From positions 1 to 64,000 of the forward strand of contig NZ_JAKJHS010000007.1 in NCBI RefSeq assembly GCF_021648825.1: DNA of 64,000 nt. Direction: 5' to 3'. Each line of letters starts with the position of its first letter. Positions within the stretch are counted from its first letter, which is position 1. This DNA comes from Rhizobium halophilum. Lineage in GTDB: Bacteria; Pseudomonadota; Alphaproteobacteria; Rhizobiales; Rhizobiaceae. Of the stretch, positions 1 through 9,255 are shown one piece after another. Position numbers and translations under genes: made by a program. The notes below the pieces were generated by a model. The model was not told the DNA's origin. It searched no databases and saw nothing but the letters and a program-made list of their open reading frames with translations.

Positions 1-98
1 CGGTCGATAGATCGGAGAAGATGGTTCGCCGGGACGTGCCGCTCGATGCTGAACCCGTAAAACAACGCTTCCTGCGCTACCGTCCGCTCGCCCATCAT
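1..98 (-). mobile_element. IS1182-type transposase, N-terminal fragment cut by the window edge
   Basis: The minus strand reads 32 codons from ATG at 98 to the edge. The peptide begins MMGERTVAQEALFYGF and continues with SIERHVP and LLRSIDR, the start of IS1182-family DDE transposases (DUF772-type N-terminal domain). A strong AGGAGG lies about 8 nt upstream (106-112), so the start is secure. Only the first part of the protein is visible; the catalytic domain lies to the left. I could not define the terminal inverted repeat on the right side, which should lie between about 115 and 200. Whether the element is intact cannot be judged from this window. Confidence 0.7.
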
Positions 99-279
99 CG
101 GCACACCCTCCTAAATCCCTAGAAGGAGTGAATCAGAACTTTGCACCGACAGCAACGCCGACTTTTTCAACGGTATCGGCGCAAAGCCGACTCAAGTGAT
201 GCATCATCTTCGGCGGCATCCACCACCAAACACTCCACCTTGGTGCTTCTCGTTCCCGGCTTCGCCATTGATCCACTTT

Positions 280-421
280 CGTCATCCTCGGGCCTGACCC
301 GAGGATCCAAAACCAAGCCCTTCTTCGCGAAGCGGGTGTGCCGGCGACCTCGTGGCCGCCGCAAGTCAATCGAACTGGTTTCGCTTGCGCCTGGATCCTC
401 GGGTCAAGGCCGAGGATGACG
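280..421. repeat. Inverted pair of REP-like palindromic elements
   Basis: Two 30-nt copies lie in opposite orientation at 280-309 and 392-421, about 82 nt apart. One is close to the reverse complement of the other, with two mismatches. Each copy is itself an imperfect palindrome around CCTCGGG/CCCGAGG. The motif (gtcatcctcggg...cccgaggatcc) is of a kind scattered between genes in many alphaproteobacteria, where it yields spurious ORFs containing the peptide VILGLDPRI, as it does here on the minus strand. The arrangement is like a REP/BIME unit. The function is unknown; such units can act as processing or termination sites. Confidence 0.6.
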
Positions 422-539
422 ACGGAGGCCTTGAGCCTCACGCCTTCATCCTAAAAACCGCACCCCCGCCCACCAAATATCAACCACTTAACCCCTTCCA
501 GATTCACCTCCCCCAAACCTGTGCCTACACTCTCCCCGT

Positions 540-950
540 CCCGCCGCGGATACACCAGGAGGCGTCCTGGCGAGGTGGGGCCGGCGCTGGTGGTGGAGGG
601 ACGACGTGCACCTTCATCATCGGGGTCCGCGGAAAATGGTCTCCCTCCGGCGACACGGGGGAAGCGGGATGGTTTCGGACCGGCCACCTGCTTCTGATGC
701 CCGAACAGCGCGCCGGGCGTGCCTGTGCGGCACACATGGGGGGCGACGGGGATGGTGTCGCCGGACGATGTGTCCGTCGTCACGACGAGCGTTCGGCGAA
801 GGCGCCGGAGTGTTGGCGGTAAAGTCCTCGGGCTCGTCCCCAAGGATCCGCCCGTGCTCCGGAAGGCCAGACGAGCACCGCCTCGAAGACCTAGGCAGAG
901 AGACCGGAGTCGCGGGCACAAACCGCCGAACGGGGCGCTGTGAGGTGCCA
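540..950. other. GC-rich, hairpin-dense segment with no credible gene
   Basis: No frame here has a plausible start, ribosome site and protein-like composition; the ORFs on both strands are rich in Arg, Pro and Ser and overlap one another. The DNA contains several inverted repeats: GGTCCG 624-629 with CGGACC 676-681, GGCGAC 742-747 with GTCGCC 757-762, and GTGCTC 854-859 with GAGCAC 873-878. It could be a structured RNA, a degenerate element brought in with the neighbouring insertion sequence, or decayed coding DNA. I recognise no RNA family. Together with 104-539 and 951-1147 this makes about 1 kb without a supported gene. Confidence 0.25.
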
Positions 951-1147
951 CTTAAAATTATCTTACGAGGCAGCTTTCAGCGCCCCGGCCGATTTTGAAA
1001 AACCGAGATCGCCAAGGGGGGATTGTGTCTGCTCGTCATCCTCCGCCGAACGAGTTGAAACCCGAAGACAAGAACTGCGAACGTCGGCTAATCTCCGGAC
1101 CTCAGTCACGTTGGCGTCTGAAAAGAAACGCTTTGGAGGAAGACAGC

Positions 1148-1498
1148 ATGGCCGGACACAGGATCTATGGCGTCAGCGTCGCAAGCGTCTATCCGCTCTA
1201 CGTGACTAAGGCAGAACGGAAGGGCCGAACCGGCGCGGAAGTCGAGGAGATCATCTGCTGGCTGACCGGCCATGACCGCGAAAGCCTGAAGACGGAACTG
1301 GAGGCGGGTACTTCGTTTGAGGATTTCTTTGCCAGGGCTCCGGCGATGAACCCTGCACGCAGCCTCGTCAAGGGCGTCGTCTGCGGCGTCCGCGTCGAGG
1401 AGATCGAAGAGCCGACCATGCGCGAGATCCGCTACCTGGACAAGCTGATCGACGAATTGGCCAAGGGCAGGCCGATGGAGAAGATCCTGCGGCGATAG
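1148..1498 (+). CDS. DUF2200 domain-containing protein
   Basis: A 116-residue cytoplasmic protein without signal peptide or membrane segment. Nearly the whole length matches the DUF2200 family as I know it: an N-terminal [15 protein letters not shown], a central block [11 protein letters not shown], then [20 protein letters not shown], and the C-terminal [17 protein letters not shown]. The family is small, widespread and of unknown function. ATG 1148 is chosen because GGAGGA at 1136-1141 lies just upstream and the match starts there; longer ORF versions extend into non-conserved sequence. It stands alone, 187 bases before ribH. No promoter was identified with confidence. Confidence 0.85.
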   Translation: MAGHRIYGVSVASVYPLYVTKAERKGRTGAEVEEIICWLTGHDRESLKTELEAGTSFEDFFARAPAMNPARSLVKGVVCGVRVEEIEEPTMREIRYLDKLIDELAKGRPMEKILRR

Positions 1499-1685
1499 CG
1501 GTTGATCCTTCTGTCTGGATGCCGGTGCGCCGGAAGACCCGTTCGTCGCCATTGAACCCTCCCGCAGCCCGATTCGGGAAACAGCCATGCGGGAAAAGTG
1601 CTTGCCTTCCCCGCAACAGCGTGGTTTGTCCCGCGCCATCCCGCATGCAATGCCGACGCAGCCCCTTTGCCCGAAGGAATTTTTG

Positions 1686-2141
1686 ATGTCCGACACGTCC
1701 AAGCCCCATCTCCTGATCGTCGAGGCCCGTTTCTACGACGACATGGCCGATGCGCTCCTCGACGGGGCAACCGCGGCGCTGAAGGAGGCGGGTGCGACCT
1801 GGGACGTGGTGACGGTGCCCGGCGCGCTGGAAATCCCGCCGGCGATTGCCATGGCGCTCGATGCGTCGGAAAATGGCGGCGCGGAGTATGACGGGTTCGT
1901 CGCGCTCGGCATGGTGATCCGCGGCGAGACCTACCACTTCGATATCGTCGCCAACGAATCCTCCCGTGGCCTGATGGATCTTGCCGTCTCGGAATCGCTT
2001 GCGATCGGCAACGGCATCATGACGGTTGAAAACGAAGAGCAGGCCTGGGCTCGTGTCCGCCGCTCCGACAAGGACAAGGGCGGCTTTGCCGCACGTGCGG
2101 CGCTGACGATGATTGCGCTTCGCGAGAAGCTGAATGGTTGA
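1686..2141 (+). CDS. ribH: 6,7-dimethyl-8-ribityllumazine synthase
   Basis: Condenses 5-amino-6-ribitylamino-uracil with 3,4-dihydroxy-2-butanone 4-phosphate to give the lumazine precursor of riboflavin. The 151-residue protein has the usual length. Visible family motifs are VPGALEIP (about 44-51) and [12 protein letters not shown] (75-86) with the conserved histidine at 84, followed by [11 protein letters not shown] 1686 fits family length; the in-frame extension upstream to 1587 is not conserved in character. The stop overlaps the start of nusB, the usual ribH-nusB coupling in alphaproteobacteria. No FMN riboswitch-like structure was recognised upstream. Confidence 0.93.
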   Translation: MSDTSKPHLLIVEARFYDDMADALLDGATAALKEAGATWDVVTVPGALEIPPAIAMALDASENGGAEYDGFVALGMVIRGETYHFDIVANESSRGLMDLAVSESLAIGNGIMTVENEEQAWARVRRSDKDKGGFAARAALTMIALREKLNG

Positions 2142-2628
2142 TCCGATGACGAATGCAGACAAGCCGGCGGTCAAACCCGCCAACCAGCGGGGTGCTGCCC
2201 GTCTCGCCGCCGTGCAGGCGCTCTACCAGATGGACGTCGGCGGCGCCGGCGTGCTGGAAGTGGTCGCCGAATACGAGACCCATCGCCTCGGCCAGGAGCT
2301 CGACGGCGACACCTACCTGAAGGCGGACGCCTCCTGGTTCCGCTCGATCGTTTCGGGCGTCGTGCGCGACCAGGTGAAGATCGATCCGGTGGTGCGCGGT
2401 GCGCTGCAGGAAGACTGGCCGCTGTCGCGCCTCGATTCCACACTGCGCGCCATCCTGCGCGCCGGCACCTTCGAGATCCTCGAGCGCAAGGACGTGCCGA
2501 TCCCGGTGATCGTCACCGAATACGTCGAGATCGCCCAGGCCTTCTTCGAAGGCGAGGAGCCGAAGATCGTGAACGCGGTGCTCGACCGGATCGCCAAGCA
2601 GGTCCGCAGCCAGAGCGCCGCCAAGTAG
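2134..2628 (+). CDS. nusB: Transcription antitermination factor NusB
   Basis: All-helical RNA-binding protein that with NusE (S10) binds boxA and promotes antitermination of rRNA transcription. The 164-residue product shows the NusB pattern [16 protein letters not shown] near the N-terminus and [19 protein letters not shown] followed by [10 protein letters not shown] and [10 protein letters not shown] toward the C-terminus. ATG 2134 overlaps the ribH stop by 8 nt and has a purine-rich GAGAAG about 6 nt upstream. ATG 2146 (160 aa) is the alternative but has no ribosome site. Translation is probably coupled to ribH. Confidence 0.92.
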   Translation: MVDPMTNADKPAVKPANQRGAARLAAVQALYQMDVGGAGVLEVVAEYETHRLGQELDGDTYLKADASWFRSIVSGVVRDQVKIDPVVRGALQEDWPLSRLDSTLRAILRAGTFEILERKDVPIPVIVTEYVEIAQAFFEGEEPKIVNAVLDRIAKQVRSQSAAK

Positions 2629-2664
2629 CGCGCCGAAGAAAATAGCCAGGGAAGGGCGGGGACG

Positions 2665-3888
2665 ATGGAAGGCAGCGTCGAGGGGCTTCAGGGGCAGGTC
2701 CAGGCCGCCCGCCGCAACGTCTTCCTGCTCTCCGCCGTCCAGGCGCTCCTGGGCTCGGCCCCGCCGCTGACCTTCGCGCTCGGCGGGCTTGCCACCTACC
2801 AGATGCTGGGTGACGACAAGTCGCTCGCCACCGCACCGCTCACGGGCTTCAACATCGGCGTGGCACTCGGCGCCGTCGCCGTGGCGATCGCCGCCCGCTT
2901 CGTCGGCCGTCGGGCAGGCTTTATGCTGGGGGCGCTCACCGGCGCAACCGGTGCCGCGCTTGCCGCCGGTGCGCTCTTTCGCCAGGACTTCTGGCTCTTC
3001 GCGCTCGGCCTGCTTCTCGTCGGCGTCTCCGGCGGCTTCACCCAGAAGATCCGCTTTGCCGCGGCCGATGCGTCACCCAGCTTCTACAAGCCGCGCGCCA
3101 TCTCATGGATCCTCGCCGCCGGCATCGTCTCCGCTATCCTCGGGCCGCAGCTTGCCATCTGGGCCAAGGACCTCTTTTTCCCCGTCACGTTTGCCGGCGC
3201 CTTTGTCGCACTGATTCCGCTCAATCTCGCGGCCATCGCCATCCTGATGATGCTGAAGCTGCCGGAAGCGGGGGCGAAGGCTGCAGGCGACGCACCGGCC
3301 CGGCCGCTGCGCGAGATCGTGCTCACCCAGCGTTTCATGACTGGCATGATCTGCGGCATTGGATCCTACGCGTTGATGACCTTCATGATGACCGGCGCGC
3401 CGCTTGCCATGGTGATCGGCTGCGGCTTCTCCACCGAGCTCGCGACCCTCGGCATCCAGTGGCACGTGCTCGCCATGTTCGCCCCGAGCTTCTTCACCGG
3501 CATGCTGATCACCCGCTTCGGCACGGAGAAGATCGTCGCCGCCGGCCTGGTGATTCTCATGGGCTGCGCCGTCGTTGCCCACGCAGGCATCGAGCTGTGG
3601 AATTTCTGGGGTGCGCTGGTGCTGCTCGGCATCGGCTGGAACTTCGGCTTCATCGGTTCCACGGCAATCGTCGCTTCCAGCTACCGCCCGCATGAAGCCG
3701 ACAAGGTGCAGGGCTTTCACGACATCATCCTCTTCGGCACGGTCGCGCTCTCCTCCTTCTCCTCCGGCAAGGTCTTCACCGCTTGGGGCTGGGAAGCCAT
3801 GAACCTTGTCATCTGGCCCGTGACGATCCTCTGCCTCGTCCTTGTCCTCCTCCTGATGCGCAAGGGCCGGGCGGCGAAACCCGCCTGA
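2665..3888 (+). CDS. Major facilitator superfamily transporter
   Basis: A 407-residue inner membrane protein with about twelve hydrophobic segments and short loops, typical MFS length. The loop between helices 2 and 3 carries RFVGRRAGFMLG, which resembles the MFS signature loop. The substrate cannot be told from sequence. ATG 2665 has a purine-rich AGGGAAGGGCGGGG upstream. It begins 36 bases after nusB and could be co-transcribed with ribH-nusB. It lies between nusB and hppA, an arrangement I know from related chromosomes. The short polar tail is basic. Confidence 0.85.
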   Translation: MEGSVEGLQGQVQAARRNVFLLSAVQALLGSAPPLTFALGGLATYQMLGDDKSLATAPLTGFNIGVALGAVAVAIAARFVGRRAGFMLGALTGATGAALAAGALFRQDFWLFALGLLLVGVSGGFTQKIRFAAADASPSFYKPRAISWILAAGIVSAILGPQLAIWAKDLFFPVTFAGAFVALIPLNLAAIAILMMLKLPEAGAKAAGDAPARPLREIVLTQRFMTGMICGIGSYALMTFMMTGAPLAMVIGCGFSTELATLGIQWHVLAMFAPSFFTGMLITRFGTEKIVAAGLVILMGCAVVAHAGIELWNFWGALVLLGIGWNFGFIGSTAIVASSYRPHEADKVQGFHDIILFGTVALSSFSSGKVFTAWGWEAMNLVIWPVTILCLVLVLLLMRKGRAAKPA

Positions 3889-4057
3889 GGCCTGCCGGAC
3901 GCCGTAGGACCTCCCACTTTTCTGGCTCTTGACGCCGGCTCCTCCTGCCGGGCAATCTCCCTCCGCATGGCAACCCTTGGTTTCCTTGGGAGGGGAGGTG
4001 GTTGCCGTTCATGGCCGGGGGACTTTTCCTGCCGGTGAAAGGGAGAGGAAGAAGCGA

Positions 4058-6196
4058 ATGACCGTAATTCTCGGTGTGATCGTGTGCGGCCTTCTGTCTG
4101 TTGCCTACGCCATATGGGCAACGAGAAGCGTCCTGGCCGCTGATCAGGGCAATGCCCGAATGCAGGAAATCGCAGGCTATATCCGGGAAGGGGCGCAGGC
4201 CTATCTGACCCGGCAGTACATGACCATCGCCATCGTTGGTGCGGTGGTGACGGTTTTGACCTGGCTGCTCCTTTCCGGGACGGCTGCCATCGGCTTCGTC
4301 ATCGGCGCAGTGCTGTCGGGGGCGGCGGGCTTCATCGGCATGCACGTCTCGGTACGCGCCAATGTCCGCACCGCGCAAGCTGCGTCGCAAAGCCTTTCGG
4401 CGGGCCTCGACATTGCCTTCAAGTCCGGCGCCATCACCGGCATGCTGGTCGCCGGCCTCGCGCTTCTCGGCGTTTCGATCTACTTCTGGATCCTCACCGC
4501 AGGCCTTGGCCACGAAACCGGATCGCGCGAAGTGATCGACGCGCTCGTGGCGCTCGGCTTCGGCGCCTCGCTCATCTCGATCTTCGCCCGCCTCGGCGGC
4601 GGCATCTTCACCAAGGGCGCCGATGTCGGCGGCGACCTCGTCGGCAAGGTGGAAGCGGGCATCCCGGAGGACGATCCGCGCAATCCGGCCACCATTGCCG
4701 ACAACGTCGGCGACAATGTCGGCGACTGCGCGGGCATGGCCGCCGACCTTTTCGAAACCTATGCCGTTTCCGTCGTCGCCACCATGGTGCTCGGCGCGAT
4801 CTTCTTTGCCGGCGCGCCGGTGCTGGAAAGCGTGATGATCTATCCGCTCGCCATCTGCGCCGCCTGCATCGTCACCTCGATCATCGGCACCTTCTTCGTC
4901 AAGCTCGGCACCAACGGCTCGATCATGGGCGCGCTCTACAAGGGCCTGATCGTCACCGGCGCGCTGTCGATCCTCGGCCTTGCCGCAGCAACCGCTGTTA
5001 CGGTCGGCTGGGGCACGATCGGCACCGTCGCCGGCATGGAGATCACCGGGTTAAACCTCTTCATCTGCGGCATTCTCGGCCTCGTCGTGACGGCCCTAAT
5101 CGTCGTCATCACCGAATACTACACCGGTACCAACAAGCGCCCGGTCAACTCGATCGCCCAGGCCTCCGTCACCGGCCATGGCACCAACGTCATCCAAGGC
5201 CTGGCCGTGTCGCTGGAATCAACTGCACTGCCGGCGATCGTCATTGTTGCCGGGATCATCGCCACCTTCCAGCTAGCCGGGCTCTTCGGCACGGCCATTG
5301 CCGTCACCACCATGCTCGGGCTTGCCGGCATGATCGTGGCGCTGGACGCCTTCGGTCCGGTCACCGACAACGCCGGCGGCATTGCAGAAATGTCCGGCCT
5401 ACCGTCGGACGTGCGCAAGTCCACCGATGCACTCGATGCCGTCGGCAACACGACCAAAGCCGTAACGAAGGGCTATGCCATCGGCTCGGCCGGGCTGGGT
5501 GCCCTGGTGCTTTTCGCCGCGTATTCCAATGACCTGGCATACTTCGCAGCCAATGCGGAACGATACCCGTATTTTGAAGGTATCGGCGACATCTCCTTCA
5601 GTCTCTCCAACCCTTATGTCGTCGCCGGTCTGATTTTCGGTGGTCTCATCCCCTATCTCTTCGGCGGCATCGCCATGACAGCCGTGGGGCGTGCCGCCGG
5701 TTCGATTGTTGAGGAGGTGCGCAGGCAGTTCCGCGAAAATGCCGGCATCATTCAGGGGACGGTAAAGCCGGACTACGGGCGCGCCGTGGACATTCTCACC
5801 AAAGCGGCGATCCGCGAGATGATCGTGCCATCATTGCTGCCGGTGCTGGCGCCGCTCGTCGTCTATTTCGGCGTCCTGCTGATCTCCGGCTCCAAGGCTT
5901 CCGCCTTTGCCGCACTCGGTGCCTCTCTGCTCGGCGTCATTGTCAACGGCCTTTTCGTCGCCATCTCCATGACATCCGGTGGCGGCGCCTGGGACAATGC
6001 CAAGAAGAGCTTCGAGGACGGCTTCGTCGACAAGGATGGGCATCGCCACATGAAGGGGTCGGACGCCCACAAGGCCTCCGTCACCGGCGATACGGTCGGG
6101 GACCCCTACAAGGACACGGCCGGTCCCGCTGTGAACCCGGCGATCAAGATCACCAATATCGTCGCTCTGCTGCTCCTGGCGGTTCTGGCCGGCTGA
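4058..6196 (+). CDS. hppA: Membrane-bound proton-translocating pyrophosphatase
   Basis: Integral membrane enzyme (712 aa, about 16 helices) that couples pyrophosphate hydrolysis to proton export, recovering energy from biosynthetic PPi. The substrate-binding region [33 protein letters not shown] and the later DNAGGIAEM are all present. The sequence [11 protein letters not shown] places lysine at residue 467, where potassium-dependent enzymes have alanine (GNTTAA), so this should be the potassium-independent type. ATG 4058 follows GGGAGAGGAAG; the longer frame from 3929 is rejected because the family starts with a hydrophobic helix right after this Met. A strong bidirectional terminator follows. 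Confidence 0.95.
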   Translation: MTVILGVIVCGLLSVAYAIWATRSVLAADQGNARMQEIAGYIREGAQAYLTRQYMTIAIVGAVVTVLTWLLLSGTAAIGFVIGAVLSGAAGFIGMHVSVRANVRTAQAASQSLSAGLDIAFKSGAITGMLVAGLALLGVSIYFWILTAGLGHETGSREVIDALVALGFGASLISIFARLGGGIFTKGADVGGDLVGKVEAGIPEDDPRNPATIADNVGDNVGDCAGMAADLFETYAVSVVATMVLGAIFFAGAPVLESVMIYPLAICAACIVTSIIGTFFVKLGTNGSIMGALYKGLIVTGALSILGLAAATAVTVGWGTIGTVAGMEITGLNLFICGILGLVVTALIVVITEYYTGTNKRPVNSIAQASVTGHGTNVIQGLAVSLESTALPAIVIVAGIIATFQLAGLFGTAIAVTTMLGLAGMIVALDAFGPVTDNAGGIAEMSGLPSDVRKSTDALDAVGNTTKAVTKGYAIGSAGLGALVLFAAYSNDLAYFAANAERYPYFEGIGDISFSLSNPYVVAGLIFGGLIPYLFGGIAMTAVGRAAGSIVEEVRRQFRENAGIIQGTVKPDYGRAVDILTKAAIREMIVPSLLPVLAPLVVYFGVLLISGSKASAFAALGASLLGVIVNGLFVAISMTSGGGAWDNAKKSFEDGFVDKDGHRHMKGSDAHKASVTGDTVGDPYKDTAGPAVNPAIKITNIVALLLLAVLAG

Positions 6197-6216
6197 CTTG
6201 GCAAAGCAGAAAAGGG

Positions 6217-6251
6217 AAAAGCCCGCGAACTCCGTCAGTTCGCGGGCTTTT
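6217..6251. terminator. Bidirectional intrinsic terminator between hppA and the BamE-like gene
   Basis: A perfect 15-bp inverted repeat (arms 6217-6231 and 6237-6251, loop CCGTC) has A-rich and T-rich ends, so each strand ends in a short U-run. It separates the convergent hppA and BamE-like genes. Confidence 0.85.
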
Positions 6252-6270
6252 CGATGAGGCATCTAGGGTC

Positions 6271-6753
6271 TTAGCGACCGAGGTTCTGGAACAGGTTCTG
6301 GGCCGCGTTGCGGTTGCCTGTGGCACCGCCCGAGAGGAGCTGCTGCAGGAAAGTCAGGTCGCGACCACCCGTTGGCGTGGTACGCGAAATCGTGTCAAAC
6401 ACCTTGCCATCCTGGAGCGTGTAGTTCGCCTTGCGTTCCACCACGCCGTCCTTGTCGAAGTAGATGGCGAGAACCGTCTGCTCCACCAGCCGAGGCTTCA
6501 TGAAGGCCACGGGGCGTTCCCGCTTCTGCGAGATGTAGTAGAGAACCTCCGAATCGAACGTTGCGGTGGTGGACGGGGTGCCCATCGTCAGCAACACCTG
6601 TTCGCGGCTTGATCCGACCGGAATAAGTGCGAGCGACTCCTCATCCAGCACATAGCCATTATAGAGGGTCTGGCCAATATCCATGGAGGTGCAGCCGGTA
6701 ACAGCTACCGATGCGATGATGGCCGCTGCCGCGGTTCTGCTCAAGAACTTCAT
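6271..6753 (-). CDS. bamE: Outer membrane protein assembly factor BamE-like lipoprotein (SmpA/OmlA)
   Basis: A 160-residue lipoprotein. A signal peptide with lipobox VTGC (lipidated Cys at 21) is followed by a SmpA/OmlA-type domain: LALIPVGSSREQVLLTMGTPS, then SEVLYYISQKRERPVAF and a final strand ending in DGVVERKANYTL. The family stabilises the BamA-BamD complex that inserts beta-barrel proteins in the outer membrane. The last 30 residues (Gly/Asn/Gln-rich) are an unstructured tail. It is transcribed toward hppA and divergently from the bc1 chaperone gene. Confidence 0.82.
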   Translation of the reverse strand: MKFLSRTAAAAIIASVAVTGCTSMDIGQTLYNGYVLDEESLALIPVGSSREQVLLTMGTPSTTATFDSEVLYYISQKRERPVAFMKPRLVEQTVLAIYFDKDGVVERKANYTLQDGKVFDTISRTTPTGGRDLTFLQQLLSGGATGNRNAAQNLFQNLGR

Positions 6754-6982
6754 TTCAGACCTTGTTGCTGCCTCTTCAGGCTACCCGAGATTTCCGATTT
6801 CGGCCTTCGCCGCTCCCTGCTGTCCACATCATTATGGCTATTCCGGGGAAGATGGGTTTCCGGCTAGTCAAGGATGAGGCGGCATCGTGCAGCAGGCTGT
6901 AACGACGTTGCAATTCGCGCATGCTTCGGTAAACCAGCTTTCGCCTCCATGCAACATGTGGCGGCTAACTGTGAGACTTCTT

Positions 6983-7519
6983 ATGATCTTTGGCCTGTTC
7001 AGGAAGAATAAGCGCAATCAGCCGATCGTCGACCGCCAGTATGCGGCGTTGACATCTGGTGCGCGCAATCCTTCCTTCTATAGCGATCTTGGGGTGCCCG
7101 ACACGGTCATGGGGCGTTTTGAGATGCTGTCGGTCGTGATGATCCTGTTCTTTCGGCGCACCGCTCGCTCGGGCGTCAGCGGGCAGGAACTTGCACAGGA
7201 GATCATCGACGCCTTCTTCCAGGACATCGACCACTCCATCCGGGAACTGGGGGTGGGGGATACAAGTGTCCCGAAGCGGATGAAGAAGCTGGCAGGAATG
7301 TTCTATGGACGGCTGGAAGCCTATGCCGCCGCTTTGGATGCGCGCGACCAGGAAGGCCTCGCCCGCGCCCTCGCGCGAAACATTCATCCGGACGTCACGC
7401 CTGCCGACCCTATGATGGATCTGGCGAAATGGATGATCTTTGCCGAAGGTGAGCTGGCGGCGCTTGACGAGGATGACGTTGCCAGGGGTGCGGTTGCCGT
7501 CCCAGCTCCGCAGAAGTGA
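6983..7519 (+). CDS. Ubiquinol-cytochrome c chaperone family protein (CBP3/UQCC1-like)
   Basis: A 178-residue cytoplasmic protein starting MIFGLFRKNKRNQPIVDRQY. It shows the family core of alternating helices (DTVMGRFEMLSVVMILFFRR, FFQDIDHSIRELGVGD, KRMKKLAGMFYGRLEAY, ALARNIHPD). Relatives are assembly factors for cytochrome b of the bc1 complex in mitochondria and bacteria. ATG 6983 fits the family start; the longer frame from 6887 adds 32 residues of unrelated character. The gene overlaps the frame of the following DUF177 gene at the stop, so the two are probably one operon. Confidence 0.85.
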   Translation: MIFGLFRKNKRNQPIVDRQYAALTSGARNPSFYSDLGVPDTVMGRFEMLSVVMILFFRRTARSGVSGQELAQEIIDAFFQDIDHSIRELGVGDTSVPKRMKKLAGMFYGRLEAYAAALDARDQEGLARALARNIHPDVTPADPMMDLAKWMIFAEGELAALDEDDVARGAVAVPAPQK

Positions 7520-7527
7520 GGTATCAA

Positions 7528-8097
7528 ATGAAGCCTGTTCGCGAACAAGGTGCGAAGCCACCATTCTCCTATCCCGTGCGGGTAGGTCATGTCTCCGCCA
7601 ATCCGGTGACGGTTCACCTCGAGGCTGGACCGACTGAAAGGGAAGGGCTGGCGCAGCTTTGGAAAATAACAGCCGTCCACGCCCTGAAATCTGAGATGCA
7701 AATAGCGCGCTGGAAGAAGGATGGGGTGCGAATCAAGGGTCACGTGGAAGCAGAAATCGAGCAAGCCTGCGTCGTGACGCTGGAGCCTGTCTCCTCTAAG
7801 ATCCAGGAAACCTTTGAGCAGGTGTTCGTCCCCGAGGGATCGAAGCTTGCGCGAATGGTCTTGAGCGACAGCGCCGAAATGGTGCTCGACCCGGAAGGGC
7901 CCGATGCTCCCGAAACCTTCACCGGTGACACCATCGATGCCGGCGAGGTCGTGGCTGAGGCCGTGGCACTCGCGATCGATCCCTATCCCCGCAAGCCTGG
8001 CGTCGGTTTCACTGATCATGTCGAAGACGATCCGACAGAGGAAGCCGCCCCCCCTTCACCCTTCGCGGCGTTGAAGGACTGGAAAAAGAACGACTAG
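7528..8097 (+). CDS. DUF177 (YceD-like) protein
   Basis: A 189-residue acidic cytoplasmic protein of the DUF177/YceD family, which in bacteria and plastids is linked to 23S rRNA accumulation. It carries the characteristic single-cysteine strand ACVVTLEPV preceded by KGHVEAEIEQ, and the acidic middle AEMVLDPEGPDAPETF leading to DTIDAGEVVAEAVALAIDPYPR, which is the best-known family block. ATG 7528 has GTGAGG 6 nt upstream; a GTG at 7516 overlapping the previous stop is an alternative. It lies upstream of plsX, the usual order, although the rpmF gene often found between them elsewhere is absent here. Confidence 0.88.
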   Translation: MKPVREQGAKPPFSYPVRVGHVSANPVTVHLEAGPTEREGLAQLWKITAVHALKSEMQIARWKKDGVRIKGHVEAEIEQACVVTLEPVSSKIQETFEQVFVPEGSKLARMVLSDSAEMVLDPEGPDAPETFTGDTIDAGEVVAEAVALAIDPYPRKPGVGFTDHVEDDPTEEAAPPSPFAALKDWKKND

Positions 8098-8190
8098 GAT
8101 GGAAATCGCCTTGATTGGGTTGTAAGCACGGCCGGAACCACTATTTTGGCCTCGATTTCGCCCCTAGGCGAACGAAAGGATCAGGGACGC

Positions 8191-9237
8191 GTGATCAAAA
8201 TTTCTCTCGATGTCATGGGCGGCGATTTCGGTCCTGAAGTCGTCATCCCCGGTGCAGCCAAGGCGCTGGAACGACATCCGGACGTAAGCTTCGTGCTGTT
8301 CGGCCTGAAGGCTGAGTGCGAGCAGTATCTCAGCAAATATCCGAAGCTACGGGAGCGGTCGGTTTTCCATGACTGCGAACTGGCGGTCTCGATGGACGAG
8401 AAGCCGAGTGCTGCTCTGCGCCGCGGCCGATACGTGTCAACCATGTGGCGCGCCATTGAAGCGGTCAAAGTTGGGGAAGCGGATGTCGCCGTTTCTGCCG
8501 GAAACACCGGGGCCCTGATGGCAATGGCGAAGTTCTGCTTACGTCCCATGGCGCATATCGAACGCCCCGCGATAGCCGGAATCTGGCCGACACTGAAGGG
8601 CGAGAGCATCGTCCTCGATATCGGAGCGACGATCGGCGCCGACGCCCAGCAGTTGATGGACTTCGCTCTGATGGGCGGCGCCATGGCGCGTGCGCTCTTT
8701 GAAGTCGATCGCCCAACCGTTGGCCTCCTCAACGTAGGGGTGGAAGAGGTCAAGGGTTTGGAGGAGGTCAAGGAGGCCGGCCGGCTCATTCGCGAGGCCA
8801 ACCTCGCAACCATCTCCTATCACGGCTTCGTCGAGGGAGACGACATCGGCAAAGGCACCGTGGACGTGGTGGTGACCGAAGGTTTCACCGGCAACATCGC
8901 ACTCAAGGCCGCCGAAGGAACCGCCCGGCAGATCTCCCAGCTTCTGCGCGAGGCAATGTCTCGCACGCTGGTGGCAAAGATCGGCTACCTCTTCGCCAAG
9001 GGCGCCTTCGATCGCTTGCGCGAGAAGATGGATCCGCGCAAGGTGAACGGCGGCGTTTTCCTCGGCCTCAATGGCATCGTCATCAAGAGCCATGGCGGCG
9101 CCGACGCCGAAGGTTTTGCGGCGGCGATCGACGTTGGGTACGACATGGCGCGTAACCGACTGACCGAGAAGATCATCCAGGATCTCAACACTTACCATGC
9201 CCGACGCCAGCCTCCGGCTGGCCCAGAGGCAGCCTGA
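8191..9237 (+). CDS. plsX: Phosphate acyltransferase PlsX
   Basis: Makes acyl-phosphate from acyl-ACP for PlsY, the first step of phospholipid synthesis; a peripheral inner membrane enzyme. The 348-residue protein begins [21 protein letters not shown] and has [38 protein letters not shown] and [18 protein letters not shown], all standard PlsX blocks. The start is GTG 8191, set by the family N-terminus; the frame extends 45 bases further upstream without similarity. plsX precedes fabH by 18 bases, the conserved fatty acid/phospholipid operon. Confidence 0.95.
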   Translation: MIKISLDVMGGDFGPEVVIPGAAKALERHPDVSFVLFGLKAECEQYLSKYPKLRERSVFHDCELAVSMDEKPSAALRRGRYVSTMWRAIEAVKVGEADVAVSAGNTGALMAMAKFCLRPMAHIERPAIAGIWPTLKGESIVLDIGATIGADAQQLMDFALMGGAMARALFEVDRPTVGLLNVGVEEVKGLEEVKEAGRLIREANLATISYHGFVEGDDIGKGTVDVVVTEGFTGNIALKAAEGTARQISQLLREAMSRTLVAKIGYLFAKGAFDRLREKMDPRKVNGGVFLGLNGIVIKSHGGADAEGFAAAIDVGYDMARNRLTEKIIQDLNTYHARRQPPAGPEAA

Positions 9238-9255
9238 CAACAGGATGTAAACAGA

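Noticed and set aside
133..200. A possible outer membrane protein remnant ending VGVAVGAKF
   Set aside because: Only about 20 residues look plausible and the upstream part is REP-derived, so no pseudogene could be supported.
133..998. Several ORFs of 65-166 aa on both strands
   Set aside because: They are Arg/Pro/Ser-rich, overlap one another, lack ribosome sites and include the REP-derived peptide VILGLDPRI.
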